Positions 1 through 6,101 of a stretch of DNA of 7,362 nt are shown in pieces. Location: positions 796 to 8,157 of the forward strand of contig DNXU01000314.1 of assembly GCA_003505715.1 (NCBI GenBank), written 5' to 3'. A program made the translations under genes and the position numbers. The DNA is from Cyanobacteria bacterium UBA8803. GTDB taxonomy: Bacteria > Cyanobacteriota > Cyanobacteriia > Cyanobacteriales > Coleofasciculaceae. The notes beneath the pieces are model-generated. The model was given only the letters and a program-made list of their open reading frames with translations, made no database searches and was not told the origin of the DNA. The first letter of the stretch is position 1. Each line of letters starts with the position of its first letter.

Positions 1-170
1 TCTGGCTGAGGGTATCTTGAGCTTGAGTGAGAGTAACCGTGGGAGTATCGCTGATGCCTAGATAGTTTTCAAAGGCATCCGTGATGTTACCCTCTAGTTC
101 TGTCATCGTGTCAATAACTATCGGGGGAATGCTAACCGTAGTTGGGGGTGCAGGTGGCTGTTGTGATGGT
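1..170 (-). other. Pro-rich linker and pre-CHAT-like segment of the exoprotein
   Basis: Residues about 1699-1714 are proline-rich (PSQQPPAPP, then SIPP), which is very unlike the Gly/Asn repeats before them and suggests a flexible hinge. The last 40 visible residues change to an acidic, helix-like composition ([17 protein letters not shown], then [15 protein letters not shown]). From memory of the family, cyanobacterial TPS proteins with a C-terminal CHAT domain carry a very similar stretch directly before that domain. The CHAT domain itself, with its His-Cys pair, would lie beyond the left edge and is not seen. Confidence 0.5.
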
Positions 171-3100
171 TCGGTGATATCAGTTGAATTGAAGGGTTGG
201 TCGGTACTCAGAATTTGAATATTGCCTTCTGTGTAGTTGAAAGGCAAGGTGCGCAAGGGAGTAAGGGTGACATCTCCACTGGTAATAGCACCTGCTGTGC
301 CGTTGGTGGTGGCATTGCCAACTTCAAAAGGAATCTCACCGTTGCCACCATGGCGGATGGTAATAGATCCCCCACCATTGCCACCAGCAGTAGAGATGCT
401 GGCTGGGATACCGTTGCGATCGCTAAATGTCCCTGTGGCTCGGAAAAACTGACCTGCTGTAATTTTAACATCACCACCTCGGCCACTGCTGCCACCTTGG
501 CTGTTGATCGAGGCAACCTCAATGTCACTAATGGGGTCGAGAGTGACGTTCCCACCATCCCCAACACTGCCACTGGTATCAATATCACCTGTGGTAATAG
601 CAGTTAAGGCATTAAGCGAGATGTCGCCGCCACTAATTCCAGAACTGTTAAGATCGCCCGTGGTAATGGCACCGTTGTTGCTAGTGAGGGTCATTTCTCC
701 CCCAGTTCCGGTTGCCGAACTTGTATCGATATTACCAGCATTAATGTTACCCTCTGCTGTAGCGGTGAGGCTGGCAGCTTTAATTGCTTCTGTATTGATG
801 GTGTTAACGCTCTCAAGAGTTAGGTTGCCAAGGGGGGTAAGATTGCCGACATCCCCGCTCAAGGTGATGATATCGGCTTTGAGAGTCAAGTCATTGACTT
901 CGCCACTGATGCTGTTAACTTTATCTTCAAAAGCGATCGCACCATTAAGACTATTGAGGGTAATACTATTATCAATGCGGAGGCGATCGCTATACTGTTG
1001 ACCTATGGTTGTAGTCACGTTGCCGTTGAGTTGAGTTTCGCCGCCTGCATCAGTTTTCAGGCTAGCTGCTTGGACGATATCGTTAAAGCGAGTCATACCG
1101 CTACTATTGGCTGTTAAAGTACCCAAGGCGATGGAGTTACCAACTGCGCCGTCGATCTTGATATTGCCTGTACCTGCATTAAGTGTTAGATTCTGGCTAC
1201 CGTTAACAGTACCGTTAAAATTAATATCACCTGTACCCGTGTCGAGGAAGATCGGGTTACCGAGAGTGACATTGCCATTAATAGCGATCGCTTGGTTCTC
1301 TGTGCTAATACCTGCATTCAAAGTAGTAGAGCCTTGAAGGGTAACCGTGGCATTACCCTTACCGCTCAGAGTGCCATCAACCGAGATAGAATTACTCTGA
1401 ATCGTCACAGGCGTGTTGAAAGTTGCCCCAGCGCTATCAATGGCAATAGTACTGCTATTTTGAATTGCGATCGCGCTAAAGCCAGCTTGCAGTAAACTCA
1501 ACTCTGTATCTGTTAAGTCGAGAAGGTTGGCGTTGCCGCTATCTGTACCTCCGATTTTAATGGCTTGCGTCGGGGTCAGAGGTTGGAGTATCAAATTCCC
1601 TCTACCGGAGACAGTTCCTGCCAAATCTAGCTCATCTCCCTGCATGGTAAGAGTCCCAGCTCTACCATCAATCGTGCCGCTGATGCTAGCACCGTTATTG
1701 AAGATTAAAATATCATCTAAGTTACCACCTGTAAGGTTGTTGAAAGCGATAAAGTTAAGGGTGCTGTTAACTGTGCCGCTATTGGTGCCTGTAATATTCC
1801 AGGTGTTGATGGCGTTAGTACCAATCAAGGTACTAGGTGCCTGAAGCGTTCCCACTACCTGTTCTACGTTGACCCCACCCAGCGCTCCTAAGTTGACGGT
1901 TACCGGACTGCTGTAAGTGGAGTAATTTAAGGTGTCCGTACCTGTACCACCATCAATAGCACCAGCGAAGGTAATGCCGTTGCTAAAAACAAAGCTATCG
2001 TTGGCACTACCGCCAGTAATGTTTTCAATATTGCTGAAAGTTAACGTATTGGGGAAAAGGTTGTTAAGATTGCCAGCATCAGTGCCTGTGATATTCCAAG
2101 TGGTGTCTTGGTCTGGGCCTACTAAGGTGGAACCACCAGCAATGTTTACTGGATCGTTGAAGGGAACAACACTATTAATAGAAATAGTACCAGTGCCATC
2201 TGGGCTGCCAATGATGATGCTGTTAAAGCCATTTTGCAGTAAAGCTATATCTGCTGTCGTTAGATCTAAAGCTGTTGTATTGTTATTGGGACTGCTAATA
2301 GCGATCGCACCATCGGCACTGAATGGCTGAATTATCAGGTCACCGTTGCCTGACAGGTTCCCGTTGAAATCTATCTCGTTGCTGGTGAGGTTGATGTTAT
2401 TCGTGTTAGTGGTGATATTTTCAGTAGTCAAACTGCTGTTACCAGTAAGAGAAATGATACCACCATCACCGCTCTCAGCAGAAGCGTTTAGAGAGCCTTG
2501 AACGGTAATCGAACCATTGTTGCTGGTAAATTCAATATCTCCGCCAGTGGTGTTATTTGAGTCCTGAGGATCGTCACCACGAGAGTCGATCTGACCGGTA
2601 TTAATGTTGCCATTAGTAATTAAGGCGATCGCGCCACCAACTATACCCCTTGAATCCAGCTGACCTGTATTAATATTGCCTAGAGCATTAAGAGCGATCG
2701 CACCGCCAGCATCTGCAAAACCCAGAGTAGAACCAGAAACTGAACTGAGATTGCCGACATTAATACTGCCGCTGTTACTTGTAATAGTTATATTCCCACC
2801 ACGAGCGCTGCTACTGGCATCAATCTCAACTGTATTAATATCACCTTCGGCTTCAAGCGTAATATCGCCGCCATCACTATCAAAACCAGAGGTAGTTACT
2901 ATGCCTTGAATAGCGATCGCACCATTGTTGCTGGTCAGGTTAACAGCACCTCCGCCATTAAAACCACCAGTCGTATCGATGTCACTGGTAACTAAGATAT
3001 CACCTACGGCATTAACAGTAATATCGCCCCCCTGACCTCCTTGTGCAGAAGCAGTATTTAGATTACCTAGAGTAACGCTGCCATTGGTAGCAGTAAGCGT

Positions 3101-5266
3101 GATAGTGCCGCCATTACCATTGATGGCACTAGAAGAATCTAGAGTACCTGCACTGGTGTCAATATTACCGCCACTAATGAGGGTAATAGTACCTGCATTC
3201 CCAGTACCTAAAGGTAGGCGAGTTAAGATATTACCCGTAGTAATGTCGCCTGTGGCATTTAAAGTAATATCTCCGCCAGTGCCATTTGTCCCAGTACCAG
3301 TTCCGGCTTGAGACTCAATGCTACCGTTAACAGTAATATTGCCACCTGTTGCAGTGAGAGTAACCTGCCCTGCATTACCGTTAGCAACAGGAGCAACACC
3401 TTGTTGTACATCGGCAATATTAATACTGCCTGCTCTAGTAGTAATAGCAATTTCCCCTACATTCAAAGTCCCACCACCACTACCAGCTCCAGCAGTTAAA
3501 AGATCGGTAACATTAATGTCACCTACTGAACTGAGAAGTTTAATACCAGTAGTAGTGGTGCAACAACTACTACTATCTATCCCTCCTGCAATAGTGATAG
3601 CGTTGCGGGAATCAATCGTAACTGAACCTTGAGCTGCGGTAATTCCTCCCGTTGTAATTGAGCCTCCTAAAGCATTAGGAGAGTACTGATTGGTTAAAAA
3701 AACCACTCCGCCGTTACTATCAATATTACCGATTGTGATATTGGCACTTGTTGGACCAGCAGTCGCCGTAGGAACCCCAAAGAATGTAGTTGTTCCGGCT
3801 CGCACATCTAGAGTGGGTACAGTCGTACCAGTAAGCGATAAGGACGTGCCATCAGATAAGATTACTGTGTTATCGTTAAACGGCCCACCGGAGCCAGTTA
3901 TCTGAACATCGCCAGCAATGTTAACACTGCCTCCAGCTAGAATTTGTAGAGAGGCTCCTGTATAGTTAGCAATACTAAAATCCCCTGTTACTTCAAAAAC
4001 TGGATCGTGGGGACTCAACAAACTTCCGAGAGTTCCATCTAACTGTTCAACTCGAAAATTCCCTCCTGCGATGAAGCGAGCATCTCCCCAGACGGGGTTA
4101 GCTGAGCGCAGTACCATATTCCCAGTAGATGATAAACCGCTACTAGGATGATTAAGGGCAAAGATATCCACCTGTTGATTGCCCTGAAGATATAGATTAC
4201 CACCAACTTTAGCTAGAAATGGCTCGGCTACACTATCGCGAACTTTTACTGTATCTTGAGCAAATAAATTTAAGTCTTTAGTAGTTTTTAGTTGGCTTTG
4301 CACTAAAGTCAGATTATTATTTGCAAATAGTGTGGCCGTTTGCGCCATCACCTCTTTGGCAACTACATCACCCTGTTCTATAGAAAGTCCAGAACCTTTT
4401 AGTTGTACCTTACCGTCAGAAGTGAGGCTCACTCCCGTCTCCAAATTTCCCACCGCACCTGTCAGTAAAGCTGGTAAATCTTGAGGCGTAAATGGCAGTA
4501 CCTGTCCGGCATTATCCCTGGGCGGTGCAACCTCCAAACTTAACAACTGCCCCTTTTGACTAATCTTAATCAAGCTCGATCCTGGCACTGCCGCAAGGGT
4601 AATTGCTCCTCCCGATGCAGTAATCTGGCCAGTACTAATAGCCGAACTGCCTAGTAACATTACATTTTTACCTTCTCCCACCACCAAATTGCCCGCATTT
4701 ATAATCACTCCCACTTGGGGTGAGTCAAAAGCAAATTGGCTGGGACTGCCCGCTAATTGTGAGTAGTCATTCACACCAAAGGCATTAAACCAATTGTTAT
4801 TGCCAAAACCAATTCCTGTCGCCGTAGTTACGATGAAATCGGCTGGGACATTTAAAGTGGCATTTTGGCCAAAAACAATCCCTGCTGGATTCATTAAATA
4901 TAAATTCGGATTACCCCCCGTTACCTGAAGCAGACCGTTAATTATTGAGGGGTCACCGCCAACCACCCGCGCCAAAATATTCTGGATATCAGGATTAGCC
5001 AAAAAATTAGCAATTTCGCCTGCATTCAAACCGAACTGCTCAAAACTGTGGAATTGATTCCCTAAATCCCCTGAAAGGGTGCCACCTGATATATCAAACT
5101 GATTGCCATGCCGAGTGACAATCGTCCCCGTCCCATCGGTAGCTGGAGTAATTGCTTGCGCCAATACCGGATCGGAAACCACCAGTCCAGCTAGTCCCCA
5201 GAGAATGGCTTGGCTGAGGGAGAGAATCACCAGCAGCCAGCGAAAGCACAACCAGGTAGATTTCAT
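1..5266 (-). CDS. Two-partner-secretion (TpsA) filamentous-haemagglutinin-like exoprotein, C-terminus outside window
   Basis: Translating the minus strand from the ATG at 5266 gives an open frame of 1755 codons with no stop, running off the left edge, so the 3' end is missing. In order it shows: a signal peptide (residues 1-36); a haemagglutination-activity (TPS) domain (about 40-246) with paired NPNL and NPAG motifs at 119-129; a less regular beta-rich region (about 250-620); a Gly-rich repeat array (631-940); a duplicated module with WNITGT and RTX-like segments (about 975-1260); further beta repeats; a second Gly-rich array (about 1498-1606); a Pro-rich linker (about 1699-1714); and a final segment like the lead-in to CHAT domains. 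In known systems such proteins cross the outer membrane through an Omp85-like TpsB pore and fold into a right-handed beta-helix at the surface. Adhesion, matrix or self/non-self roles are all possible and the sequence does not decide. The start is supported by an AAGGA box 8 bases upstream and by the signal peptide. The mature part has only two cysteines, adjacent at 568-569. The family call is firm; the biological role is unknown. Confidence 0.93.
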   Translation of the reverse strand, partial: MKSTWLCFRWLLVILSLSQAILWGLAGLVVSDPVLAQAITPATDGTGTIVTRHGNQFDISGGTLSGDLGNQFHSFEQFGLNAGEIANFLANPDIQNILARVVGGDPSIINGLLQVTGGNPNLYLMNPAGIVFGQNATLNVPADFIVTTATGIGFGNNNWFNAFGVNDYSQLAGSPSQFAFDSPQVGVIINAGNLVVGEGKNVMLLGSSAISTGQITASGGAITLAAVPGSSLIKISQKGQLLSLEVAPPRDNAGQVLPFTPQDLPALLTGAVGNLETGVSLTSDGKVQLKGSGLSIEQGDVVAKEVMAQTATLFANNNLTLVQSQLKTTKDLNLFAQDTVKVRDSVAEPFLAKVGGNLYLQGNQQVDIFALNHPSSGLSSTGNMVLRSANPVWGDARFIAGGNFRVEQLDGTLGSLLSPHDPVFEVTGDFSIANYTGASLQILAGGSVNIAGDVQITGSGGPFNDNTVILSDGTSLSLTGTTVPTLDVRAGTTTFFGVPTATAGPTSANITIGNIDSNGGVVFLTNQYSPNALGGSITTGGITAAQGSVTIDSRNAITIAGGIDSSSCCTTTTGIKLLSSVGDINVTDLLTAGAGSGGGTLNVGEIAITTRAGSINIADVQQGVAPVANGNAGQVTLTATGGNITVNGSIESQAGTGTGTNGTGGDITLNATGDITTGNILTRLPLGTGNAGTITLISGGNIDTSAGTLDSSSAINGNGGTITLTATNGSVTLGNLNTASAQGGQGGDITVNAVGDILVTSDIDTTGGFNGGGAVNLTSNNGAIAIQGIVTTSGFDSDGGDITLEAEGDINTVEIDASSSARGGNITITSNSGSINVGNLSSVSGSTLGFADAGGAIALNALGNINTGQLDSRGIVGGAIALITNGNINTGQIDSRGDDPQDSNNTTGGDIEFTSNNGSITVQGSLNASAESGDGGIISLTGNSSLTTENITTNTNNINLTSNEIDFNGNLSGNGDLIIQPFSADGAIAISSPNNNTTALDLTTADIALLQNGFNSIIIGSPDGTGTISINSVVPFNDPVNIAGGSTLVGPDQDTTWNITGTDAGNLNNLFPNTLTFSNIENITGGSANDSFVFSNGITFAGAIDGGTGTDTLNYSTYSSPVTVNLGALGGVNVEQVVGTLQAPSTLIGTNAINTWNITGTNSGTVNSTLNFIAFNNLTGGNLDDILIFNNGASISGTIDGRAGTLTMQGDELDLAGTVSGRGNLILQPLTPTQAIKIGGTDSGNANLLDLTDTELSLLQAGFSAIAIQNSSTIAIDSAGATFNTPVTIQSNSISVDGTLSGKGNATVTLQGSTTLNAGISTENQAIAINGNVTLGNPIFLDTGTGDINFNGTVNGSQNLTLNAGTGNIKIDGAVGNSIALGTLTANSSGMTRFNDIVQAASLKTDAGGETQLNGNVTTTIGQQYSDRLRIDNSITLNSLNGAIAFEDKVNSISGEVNDLTLKADIITLSGDVGNLTPLGNLTLESVNTINTEAIKAASLTATAEGNINAGNIDTSSATGTGGEMTLTSNNGAITTGDLNSSGISGGDISLNALTAITTGDIDTSGSVGDGGNVTLDPISDIEVASINSQGGSSGRGGDVKITAGQFFRATGTFSDRNGIPASISTAGGNGGGSITIRHGGNGEIPFEVGNATTNGTAGAITSGDVTLTPLRTLPFNYTEGNIQILSTDQPFNSTDITEPSQQPPAPPTTVSIPPIVIDTMTELEGNITDAFENYLGISDTPTVTLTQAQDTLSQ
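450..775 (-). repeat. Gly-rich beta-helix repeat array 2
   Basis: Residues about 1498-1606 return to the array 1 pattern after about 560 residues of different sequence: [52 protein letters not shown] and GGDVKITAG. This is the last clearly repetitive part before the linker and probably forms the final coils of the beta-helix. Confidence 0.7.
1489..2344 (-). repeat. Mirror-ordered duplicated modules (LIIQP/LLQ and WNITGT/RTX-like) within the exoprotein
   Basis: Two module types each occur twice. Type A has a D/N-L-I-x-Q-P opening followed by LDLT and LLQxGF, with its QP at residue 980 and again at 1228. Type B has STL(V/I)G, WNITGT, a TGG(S/N) stretch with acidic residues, and (D)GxxGT. Its Trp is at 1057 and again at 1156, 99 residues apart. 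Order is A-B-B-A. The first B copy contains GGSANDSF and [11 protein letters not shown], which resemble hemolysin-type (RTX) calcium-binding nonapeptides but are degenerate; the second keeps [10 protein letters not shown]. Calcium binding is possible but not shown. Confidence 0.65.
2449..3376 (-). repeat. Gly-rich beta-helix repeat array 1 (protein-level repeats, about 30-35 residues per unit)
   Basis: Residues about 631-940 consist of roughly ten degenerate units of the form GG-x-I-x-L-x-x-x-G-x-I-x-T-x-x-I-x-S/T, for example [35 protein letters not shown] and [17 protein letters not shown]. Each unit supplies short beta-strands separated by Gly/Asn turns, as expected for coils of a right-handed beta-helix. 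DNA identity between units is short and patchy, for example a 15-base direct repeat at 2513-2527 and 2921-2935, so the array looks old rather than freshly expanded. Three HIP1 sites (2625, 2694, 2913) fall inside units at the same AIA position. Confidence 0.8.
4529..5158 (-). other. TPS secretion domain (haemagglutination activity domain)
   Basis: Residues about 37-246 match the N-terminal secretion module of TpsA proteins. Seen directly: the [15 protein letters not shown] stretch near 61-75, the [19 protein letters not shown] stretch near 100-118, and the [15 protein letters not shown] segment at 119-133, which holds the two Asn-Pro motifs typical of this fold. [13 protein letters not shown] at 156-168 and the AITLAAVPG / LLSLEV end near 221-246 are also characteristic of cyanobacterial members. 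In the family this domain is recognised by POTRA domains of the partner TpsB and nucleates beta-helix folding. Confidence 0.9.
5159..5266 (-). other. Signal peptide of the TpsA exoprotein
   Basis: Residues 1-36 begin [10 protein letters not shown], with positive residues K2 and R9, followed by a long hydrophobic stretch (about 10-30) and a small-residue site VLA at 34-36 before QAITP. Cleavage after A36 fits Sec signal peptidase I; after A38 (AQA) is an alternative. It directs the protein to the periplasm before TpsB-dependent export. Confidence 0.85.
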
Positions 5267-5558
5267 GGTGGGTATCCTTGGGCCAACTGATTCACAGTTT
5301 GCCTTACGGAGCGTTTATCTTTGATCTCAGAGTCTAAAAATCTAAAAAACTATACAAGAATTTATCTTTTTTAAGACGTTCCAACGGTACATCTCTACGA
5401 CTTTTATAAATACCCTTCCTGAGCCAAGCACATAATTGTATATTTTTATTAATAAAATAACTTTAGACTAACACTCATATTTTGCTAAATCTTTGCTACA
5501 AATCGAAGGCAGATTATGGTGCAAAATTTTTAATAAACTCAATGGTAACTTATATAGC
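5267..5558. promoter_or_regulatory. AT-rich intergenic region, probable promoter and leader of the TpsA gene
   Basis: No gene fits in these 292 bases. The stretch from about 5330 to 5560 is visibly AT-rich with A and T runs. The best -10-like box for the minus strand is TACAAT (complement of 5435-5440), which would leave a leader of about 160 bases. No convincing -35 lies 16-18 bases upstream, so the site is only a candidate. No hairpin with a T run was found after the small gene that ends at 5559, so readthrough from it into the exoprotein gene is possible. Confidence 0.35.
5275..5279 (-). promoter_or_regulatory. Ribosome binding site of the TpsA gene
   Basis: AAGGA on the minus strand lies 8 bases before the ATG at 5266, which is normal spacing, and supports this start over later in-frame ATG codons. 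Confidence 0.7.
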
Positions 5559-5765
5559 TTATTCCACGACTCTGATCCATCCCCTACTCAAGCCTTGATA
5601 AATTTCTTCAACTAAGTTCTGTTCTTCTGCCGAGAGGGAATGCTTGGCAAGGAGGGCTGACATAAACAGCTGCTGGTCAACCCGGCTGATTTGACGCAAA
5701 CCAAGAATGCGATTGGCGATTTGCTGAACTGGGAATTTGGGGAAGCAGACTTGAGTAGATTTCAT
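5559..5765 (-). CDS. Small conserved-looking cyanobacterial protein of unknown function (68 aa)
   Basis: The product is 68 residues, with no signal peptide, membrane segment or cysteine motif (one Cys at position 7). It starts MKSTQVCFPKFPVQQIANRI, continues with a charged, probably helical part containing a DQQLFMSALL stretch and LSAEEQNLVEEIYQGL, and ends RGWIRVVE. It looks like a compact cytosolic helical protein. I recall similar short uncharacterised proteins in many cyanobacteria, but no function is known to me. The ATG is the only reasonable start: an in-frame TAA lies three codons before it (5774-5772) and the next Met is at residue 35. A purine-rich GAAAGG abuts the ATG with no spacer, which is unusual. 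It sits 336 bases after the methyltransferase stop and 292 bases before the exoprotein start, so it is probably its own transcription unit. Confidence 0.75.
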   Translation of the reverse strand: MKSTQVCFPKFPVQQIANRILGLRQISRVDQQLFMSALLAKHSLSAEEQNLVEEIYQGLSRGWIRVVE

Positions 5766-5780
5766 CCTTTCTTAACCAAC

Positions 5781-5808
5781 TCTATAATTTGAGTATCAGA
5801 GATATCAG
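5781..5808 (-). promoter_or_regulatory. Candidate promoter of the small gene
   Basis: On the minus strand CTGATA (5808-5803) and TATAGA (5786-5781) are 16 bases apart, each matching four of six consensus bases. The -10 box ends 15 bases before the ATG, so the leader would be only a few bases long. This agrees with the lack of a properly spaced ribosome site. The match is weak. Confidence 0.3.
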
Positions 5809-5819
5809 GGAAATACTCA
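5790..5819. repeat. Inverted repeat TGAGTAT...ATACTCA over the candidate promoter (possible operator)
   Basis: TGAGTAT at 5790-5796 and ATACTCA at 5813-5819 are perfect 7-base arms around 16 bases, and they enclose the candidate -35 box. A further GATACTC at 5845-5851 is the inverse of GAGTATC at 5791-5797. ACTCTATAA occurs as a direct repeat at 5779-5787 and 5848-5856. This arrangement could bind a dimeric regulator, but none is identifiable here. Confidence 0.35.
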
Positions 5820-5865
5820 GTGATCGAAATTTTTAGCGGTTAGTGATACTCTATAACCTCGATTG

Positions 5866-5940
5866 GCGATCGCAATTGCACCTTTGTGTGATATCGATAG
5901 CCCAAATAGGCGATCTAGATCGGCATCCTGTAGCGATCGC
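5866..5940. repeat. Palindrome cluster with two HIP1 sites
   Basis: Within 75 bases lie GCGATCGC (5866-5873), GCAATTGC (5872-5879), GATATC (5890-5895), ATCGAT (5893-5898), the perfect 12-base palindrome CGATCTAGATCG (5911-5922) and a second GCGATCGC (5933-5940). The HIP1 copies are 67 bases apart and flank the others. No protein is encoded. Confidence 0.7.
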
Positions 5941-6101
5941 AGTCACAGTCGTCAGGTTTAGCCAATTCGGGGGCAGTCCTGTGCTATCTCCTGTGGGTGT
6001 AAATTAGACACCTACAACAGAACAGCATCGAAATCAAACCCCTGTCTAACGCAAGCAACTCCAAGCACACCATCTCTCAATTAAGGAAGGTCAAGACCCT
6101 A

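Larger units (their letters stand above)
5766..6101. other. Non-coding stretch between methyltransferase and small gene
   Basis: These 336 bases hold no reading frame with a credible start and length. Besides the promoter-proximal repeats at 5779-5856, they contain a palindrome cluster at 5866-5940 and an imperfect hairpin at 5991-6020 (GGTGT/ACACC core) without a T run. No clear terminator for the methyltransferase is visible. Confidence 0.6.

Noticed and set aside
208..588. Minus-strand frame of 126 codons inside the exoprotein gene
   Set aside because: It is out of frame with the continuous 1755-codon frame covering the same bases, and has no domain or good ribosome site.
504..1001. Plus-strand reading frame of 165 codons, and similar plus-strand frames along 197-3905
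   Set aside because: They lie opposite the exoprotein gene, their products are monotonous Pro/Leu/Val/Ser strings produced by antisense reading of Gly/Asn/Thr/Ile codons, and none has a domain.
2449..3376. Regular repeats that might suggest a CRISPR array
   Set aside because: The DNA copies are degenerate, have no constant-length spacers and lie in frame in a protein with repeating beta-helix units.
3548..3574. Inverted repeat AGTAGTAGT/ACTACTACT with a 9-base spacer
   Set aside because: It arises from runs of Ser (AGT) and Thr (ACT) codons on both sides of the Cys pair; a structural role is possible but not needed to explain it.
5103..5324. Plus-strand frame of 73 codons over the exoprotein start
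   Set aside because: It is antisense to the signal peptide and ribosome site and shows no recognisable protein features.
5897..5995. Short minus-strand frame after an AGGAG box near 5990
   Set aside because: The box has no ATG or GTG at proper distance; the nearest TTG gives only about 16 codons before a TAG.
5991..6020. Hairpin GGTGT-ACACC as a terminator of the methyltransferase gene
   Set aside because: The stem is five pairs with imperfect extension and is not followed by a T run on the minus strand.
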